NCBI GenBank assembly: GCA_018266105.1
Contig: JAFEBA010000028.1
Coordinates: forward strand, 1-35,085
Source: a bacterium
Lineage (GTDB): Bacteria > Vulcanimicrobiota > Xenobia > Xenobiales > JADMJV01
Direction of reading: 5' to 3'
DNA: 35,085 nt
Shown here: one piece after another, positions 31,450 to 35,085 of the stretch
Numbering within the stretch: position 1 is the stretch's first letter
Layout: each line of letters starts with the position of its first letter
Program-made: the position numbers and the translations under genes
The notes under the pieces: model-generated
The model's database searches: none
Told to the model about the DNA's origin: nothing
The model's input: the letters and a program-made list of their open reading frames with translations, nothing else

Positions 31450-33148
31450 GGTATTTGCTTCGAATCCCGACTTTCAGTCCATCTATTTTCGCCCCGGCTT
31501 AAACGTCGTAACCGCCGCCAGAAGCATTGATTCTGGCGAGCGAGACAGCCGTAACGGCGCTGGCAAGTCGACTTTATTGGAGATTATTCATTTCTGTCTC
31601 GGTAGCTCTTTGGATAAGAGCCCTTTAAATAACTCAGATTTAAGTCAGTGGTCGTTCGGGCTGTCCTTTACTTTGCCCTATTCTGGGAGATACGAGGTTG
31701 ACCGGGCGCTTTGCAAGCCTAACTCGGTGTCCATCAAGACCTCCCCTGAATCCAAAGCGAGCCAGGTGGTTAGTAATAAGAATTGGACTGATACGCTAGG
31801 GGAGAAGGTTTTCCCACTTGGCGAACCCAATCCTAATCTTAGTTTCCGCTCACTCTTTCCGTATTTCGCTCGACGTGGAGCAGACGCTTATAGCAGCCCA
31901 TTTGATTTGGTTAGAAAGCAGAGCTTGGGTCCGGTTAGAGTGCGTGTCGCTTACCTGCTGGGCCTTAACTGGATGGATTTTCAAGCGCTGGAAAACTTTG
32001 ATTCTGAGCTGAAGGGTCTTACCGAAAAGCGAAAAGCTCTCGGAGCTAGTGAAGGTACCCTTAATGCCGAACGGCTCAAGTTGGAGGCAAGGGTTCGGAG
32101 AGAAAGGGATGCCCTAGAAAATTTTAAAGTTCATCCGCAGTATCAGGAGATGGAGCGTTTGGCGAGCGAGCTAACCGCTCAGATCGGTCACCTCAGTGAG
32201 GATATTATATTGCAGAAGGAGCGGATTGATCGGTACAAAGAGGCCATTGCGCAGGAAGTCGAGTCAACATCTTTGGACGTGGAGAGGATCTTCTCCGAAG
32301 CTCAGCTCGTTTTTAGTGATCTGATCAAGAAAAATTTGCAGCAATCACGTGATTTTCACCGTCAAATTATAGAAAATCGCCGTCAATATTTGGAAAGAGA
32401 GATTCGAGAAGACGGGCACCGTGTGCTCGAGATGGAGTCAAGAAGGTCGTCCCTTATCGAGAGTCGTGCCGAGATCCTCTCGGTTCTCAGGACCCACGGT
32501 GCCCTGCAGGCTTACCAGCGGTTAAGCGAGCAGCATTCCAAGTTGAATGAGGAACTCGTAATTGTAAATCACCAACTGGGTCAGTTGCGGAAGCTTGAGG
32601 CCGAGATTGCGGAGCTCCGACGCAAGGACTCGGATCTACAGGAGCGCGCTAGCCATAATTTTCAAGAGATGGGTGTTCTACGCGACGAGGCAGTCGCATT
32701 GTTTTCGGAATTCGCTGAGGAGTTATACGACGAGGGCGGGACCCTACTTTTGGAGCTAGATCCAAGGGCACGACTTAAATTCGATGCGTATTTCAGAAAT
32801 GATAGCAGCCAGAGCGTTGGCGCGATGAAGGTGTTTTGCTTTGATTTGGTTGTCGCGACACTCTGGGCACGAAAAGGACTAGGTCCTGGCTTCCTTTTCC
32901 ATGACAGCATGATCTTCGATGGAGTAGACGAGCGACAGAAAGCTCGCGCTTTGAGGCTTGCAGAGAAAGTCTCACGGACCTATGGTTTCCAATATATCTG
33001 CACGATCAACACGGACCAGATTCCGTGGCAGGAGTTCGAAGATGGTTTTGATCTGAACGACTACGTTATCAGGGAACTCAGTGATGATGGTCCCCAAGGT
33101 AAGTTGCTCGGTAGGCAGTTCGAGTCGAGGTCCAGGCCGGGCCAATGA
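31439..33148 (+). CDS. DUF2326-type ABC/SMC-like ATPase of an ABC-3C system
   Basis: A 569-residue ATPase. The Walker A is NGAGKST (residues 39-45) within RNGAGKSTLLEIIHFCLG. A long coiled coil runs from about residue 195 to 430, and the C-terminal nucleotide-binding half includes GPGFLFHDSMIFDGVDERQKARAL (about residues 480-505), the DUF2326 signature with an HDS in place of a classic Walker B end, then TINTDQIP. This is an SMC/RecN-like head with an internal coil. ABC-3C ATPases are thought to sense invading or damaged nucleic acid and release the effector. The gene is visibly AT-richer than the window, a sign of transfer. No transmembrane segment is present. Confidence 0.85.
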   Translation: MLHEVFASNPDFQSIYFRPGLNVVTAARSIDSGERDSRNGAGKSTLLEIIHFCLGSSLDKSPLNNSDLSQWSFGLSFTLPYSGRYEVDRALCKPNSVSIKTSPESKASQVVSNKNWTDTLGEKVFPLGEPNPNLSFRSLFPYFARRGADAYSSPFDLVRKQSLGPVRVRVAYLLGLNWMDFQALENFDSELKGLTEKRKALGASEGTLNAERLKLEARVRRERDALENFKVHPQYQEMERLASELTAQIGHLSEDIILQKERIDRYKEAIAQEVESTSLDVERIFSEAQLVFSDLIKKNLQQSRDFHRQIIENRRQYLEREIREDGHRVLEMESRRSSLIESRAEILSVLRTHGALQAYQRLSEQHSKLNEELVIVNHQLGQLRKLEAEIAELRRKDSDLQERASHNFQEMGVLRDEAVALFSEFAEELYDEGGTLLLELDPRARLKFDAYFRNDSSQSVGAMKVFCFDLVVATLWARKGLGPGFLFHDSMIFDGVDERQKARALRLAEKVSRTYGFQYICTINTDQIPWQEFEDGFDLNDYVIRELSDDGPQGKLLGRQFESRSRPGQ

Positions 33149-33159
33149 GGCTTTTCCGA

Positions 33160-33182
33160 GTGTGCCAAAAGTGTGCCAACTC
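33160..33182 (+). repeat. GTGTGCC-N4-GTGTGCCAACTC motif, copy 2
   Basis: GTGTGCC (33160-33166), spacer AAAA, GTGTGCCAACTC (33171-33182), starting 12 bases after the ATPase stop. Same orientation and spacing as the copy at 1432-1454. Possibly the right edge of the inserted accessory segment. Confidence 0.6.
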
Positions 33183-33744
33183 GTCTCAACACCCGTGACC
33201 TGAGCCCAACTCAGCCCTCCCCAGATCCGCGACAAAGCCAGTATCCAAGCCACTCCGAACACCCAGGCCCAACAGGGCAAAACACCCCGAAAGACATTCG
33301 CAATGTCTGACAGCGTGTTTTGGGATGTTGGGGTAGGGTGGGGGGAGTGGCCTGGTTATGGGGTTTCGGGGCTTTGCTCTGTCGCTTGTCATTGAGCTTC
33401 CGGGGTAAAGCCCGGACCTGGAGGTTCCTGACTGACGGAGGACGGCGACGTCCAAGGGCCAGGGGGCTCCACATCCCTACGATAGTGCCGGTAGCAATCG
33501 GGCCTATTCCTAGAAGAAAGGTCTCCAACGTTGGATTTGGCGATAACGGTTGAGAAGTGTTCCAGCCCAGAACGGCGCTATTGCGCTGGCGAATGGAATT
33601 AAATGGGGGTTCACAAAACGTGCCGGGTGGCCCCGCGCGGGGCCGCGCTTTCTGTTTCGCAGACTGTGTATAGAATGGGGGGCACCTGGACGTGTGGGGT
33701 TTCCGTTTCTGGCCGGTCCGTGGGTCAGGCCGGATTTGTTTGGC
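33183..33744. other. G-rich spacer with a G-quadruplex motif
   Basis: No gene with a recognisable family was found in these 560 bases; the frames are short and lack signature motifs. At 33322-33345 four G-runs (GGG, GGGG, GGG, GGGGGG) separated by 5, 2 and 1 bases could form a G-quadruplex on the plus strand. It separates the ABC-3C operon from the partial surface-protein gene. Confidence 0.5.
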
Positions 33745-34500
33745 TTACGGTGGGGCTAAGGGTTCTCCATTCAGGGAGATCTCCCACAGGCCTTGACCGT
33801 GCGTGCCGACCGCCAAACGGTGGGGATTTTGACCAATCTGCAGGTCGTGGACTTGCGTAGGCGGCAGATGCTGGCCCACCTTTTCGCATCCCGCCGTCGT
33901 CAGGTGGAAGACTCCCGCGTCGCCCCCGACGTAGACGTCCGAGCCATCCAGCGCCAGGGCGCGCACCGCCACCTGCGGCAAGTTGCTGGAGATGTTTTGC
34001 CAGTTACGGCCCTGGTCGCGGCTGACGAACACGCTGCGTCCGTCAAATCGGGGAAAGGTGGCGAAAACGACCTGTCCTTCGGCATCTCCATCGGCCACGG
34101 CCAGAGCGCTGGCGCCCGAAGGTGGCAAGCCGTTCTTACGCGACTCGAAGGTGCCGCCACGCTGGGTGCGCACAAACAGTTCGCCCCGCACGGACGATAC
34201 ATAGAGAACCTCGGATTTGGCCGGTGCATAGGCAATGACTCCGCCAAAATCATCGGAGGCAAAGGGCTGTCCTACCTCGCCCCATTGCACTCCATCCGTG
34301 TCGTTGCGGGTCGTTTCGTAGACCCGACTATTGGAGAAGGCCACAAACTGCGGCTGACGCGGGTGCATGGCAAGGGGAGCATAGAACTGACCGGGTAGCT
34401 TCAGGTCGATTCCGCTGACCGCACTCTTCAGTACCGCCGTGGTTCCATCCAGCGAGCGCAGCAAGATAAGCCGCCAGCTTACGGGCAGCCGCTCCCACAT
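33745..34500 (-). CDS. BNR/sialidase-like beta-propeller protein, 5' end uncertain
   Basis: Up to 251 residues. It has repeated beta-propeller elements: SVFVSRDQGRNWQNISSNLPQ, an Asp-box (S-x-D-x-G-x-x-W), and ALALDGSDVYVGGDAGVFHL, with AVADGDAEGQVVFATFP and ELFVRTQRGGTFESRK as further blades. This is typical of sialidase/Vps10-like extracellular or exported proteins. It ends in VGTHGQGLWEISLNGE at a TGA/TAA-type stop. The natural start is not evident: the sequence upstream (34501-34770) has three open but unrecognised frames, and signal peptide and first blades are missing, so it is probably partial or frameshifted. Confidence 0.6.
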   Translation of the reverse strand: MWERLPVSWRLILLRSLDGTTAVLKSAVSGIDLKLPGQFYAPLAMHPRQPQFVAFSNSRVYETTRNDTDGVQWGEVGQPFASDDFGGVIAYAPAKSEVLYVSSVRGELFVRTQRGGTFESRKNGLPPSGASALAVADGDAEGQVVFATFPRFDGRSVFVSRDQGRNWQNISSNLPQVAVRALALDGSDVYVGGDAGVFHLTTAGCEKVGQHLPPTQVHDLQIGQNPHRLAVGTHGQGLWEISLNGEPLAPP

Positions 34501-34770
34501 TCAAGGTGAAAACACCTGTTGATTCCCATTGCCCGCTATGGCTCAGATTCTTCAGAAAGGCATCCATACTGGGGGGCTGATTCGAGACACCTTCTGTTCC
34601 TCCCTGGACCGTCTGAGTCTGCCCAGGTCCCGGGTATGTCCCGCTGCGATTGACTGGCTGAGATCCTGCTCCTCTCTCCTGTCGCGGGCGATTTCCGGTG
34701 ACGCAAACGATAGGGCGGCCAACTTCGTTCGCAGCTCATCAGACCGTCGAAATGAATGGAGTCGCCAATC
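34501..34770 (-). other. unresolved sequence upstream of the beta-propeller frame
   Basis: All three minus-strand frames stay open for much of this stretch. One has a Pro/Gly/Gln-rich then helical run (VSNQPPSMDAFLKNLSHSGQW) that might be the N terminus of the downstream propeller protein, but joining them needs a frameshift. I make no call. Confidence 0.35.
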
Positions 34771-35085
34771 CTAAGGCACGTGAAAAACGGAAGTGCCAGT
34801 GAAGCTCTTGCCGCCATCCGTCCACATCGCCCCGGCATCCACCGACCCCGCCTGGTAGACGGCCTGAATGGTGATGTTGCTACTCGACGGTAGGGAGCCA
34901 CGTTCCCCAAAAATAAGGTCTCCTCCCGTCGGCACACCCGAGGTGATGCGGGTCGGGTTGTTTCCCTGATAGCTGGTGGGAGTGAGGATGCTCCAATTCA
35001 CCAGGTTGGTCAGGTCCACCGTCTCTCCCGTGGGCAGGTAGCCGGTGCAGTAAAATTGGTGAAAGCGGGAGTCTCAGGCACGGTC
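34771..35085 (-). pseudogene. Ig-like (Big2-like) domain protein, 3' end, with probable frameshift
   Basis: Reading leftward, the window edge has a frame PETPAFTNFTA that changes to the frame TGYLPTGETVDLTNLVNW, followed by SVDAGAMWTDGGKSFTG and stop at 34771. FTATG-ylptGetvDLT-lVnW is the bacterial Ig-like Big2 pattern (ftAtGty.dGst.DlT..vtWss). The two parts align in one protein if a base is restored at about 35040-35050 (GCACCGGC read as GCAACCGGC). The protein continues beyond the window. It is most likely a surface or secreted adhesion-type protein. Confidence 0.55.

Noticed and set aside
35074..35076. In-frame TGA in the Ig-like remnant considered as a second selenocysteine codon
   Set aside because: It is not at a cysteine or redox position, there is no hairpin of SECIS type, and a 1-base shift explains the sequence with a normal Ig-like domain.

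Overview
The window is about 35 kb of GC-rich chromosomal bacterial DNA. It has many TTG/GTG starts, dense overlapping operons, and no rRNA, tRNA or CRISPR that I could see. The phylum cannot be fixed from the sequence alone. The gene mix (selenium-associated flavoprotein, paired TIGR04282/TIGR04283-like transferases, DUF547, a TVP38-disulfide reductase fusion, DUF255) fits a less-studied environmental Gram-negative-type lineage, and I do not assign a name.

Layout. 1-2090: decayed accessory DNA, with a frameshifted DJ-1/PfpI gene, a small gene plus nucleotidyltransferase pair resembling a toxin-antitoxin unit, and an IS5-type transposase remnant. 2409-6907: a short gene that reads as a selenocysteine-containing heavy-metal-binding (HMA/MerP-like) lipoprotein, followed by four overlapping genes: membrane glycosyltransferase, SelD-associated flavoprotein, small-molecule kinase-like protein and nucleoside-phosphorylase-like protein. 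6945-8410: a tautomerase/AhpD-like pair divergent from a TetR gene, with a perfect 17-bp-arm palindrome between them. 8413-14069: a compact minus-strand operon (DUF547, TVP38-reductase fusion, three nucleotide-sugar-transferase-like proteins, CRP-like regulator). 14240-20729: ECF sigma factor, zinc anti-sigma, 12-cysteine secreted peptide, Tat-exported FAD oxidase, Cys/His-rich membrane protein, CNT nucleoside transporter (frameshifted) and DUF255 protein. 20650-24601: second membrane glycosyltransferase, gluzincin-type protease, CDP-alcohol phosphatidyltransferase.

24602-33182 is an accessory region. It has a transposase remnant, wrecked lhr and RecB/AddAB-type genes, and a tyrosine-integrase module flanked by ~270-bp inverted repeats made of covarying hairpins. 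An AT-richer three-gene operon follows: HNH protein, small middle component and DUF2326 ATPase, the composition of an ABC-three-component (ABC-3C) conflict/defence system. 33183-35085 holds a G-rich spacer and partial beta-propeller and Ig-like (Big2-like) surface-protein genes on the minus strand.

How it fits together. The metal/chalcogen theme (Sec-HMA protein, SelD-associated flavoprotein, MerA-like reductase fusion, Cys-rich peptide under an ECF/anti-sigma switch) suggests a metal or metalloid stress island. The nucleoside phosphorylase, kinase and transferases recall selenium- or arsenosugar-type chemistry, but ArsM, ArsS, SelA, SelB and SelD are not in the window. The ECF factor probably controls the cluster through a shared TGTAAC-N16/17-CGTC promoter seen three times. 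Several genes carry single-base losses, so either the region is decaying or the assembly has indel errors.
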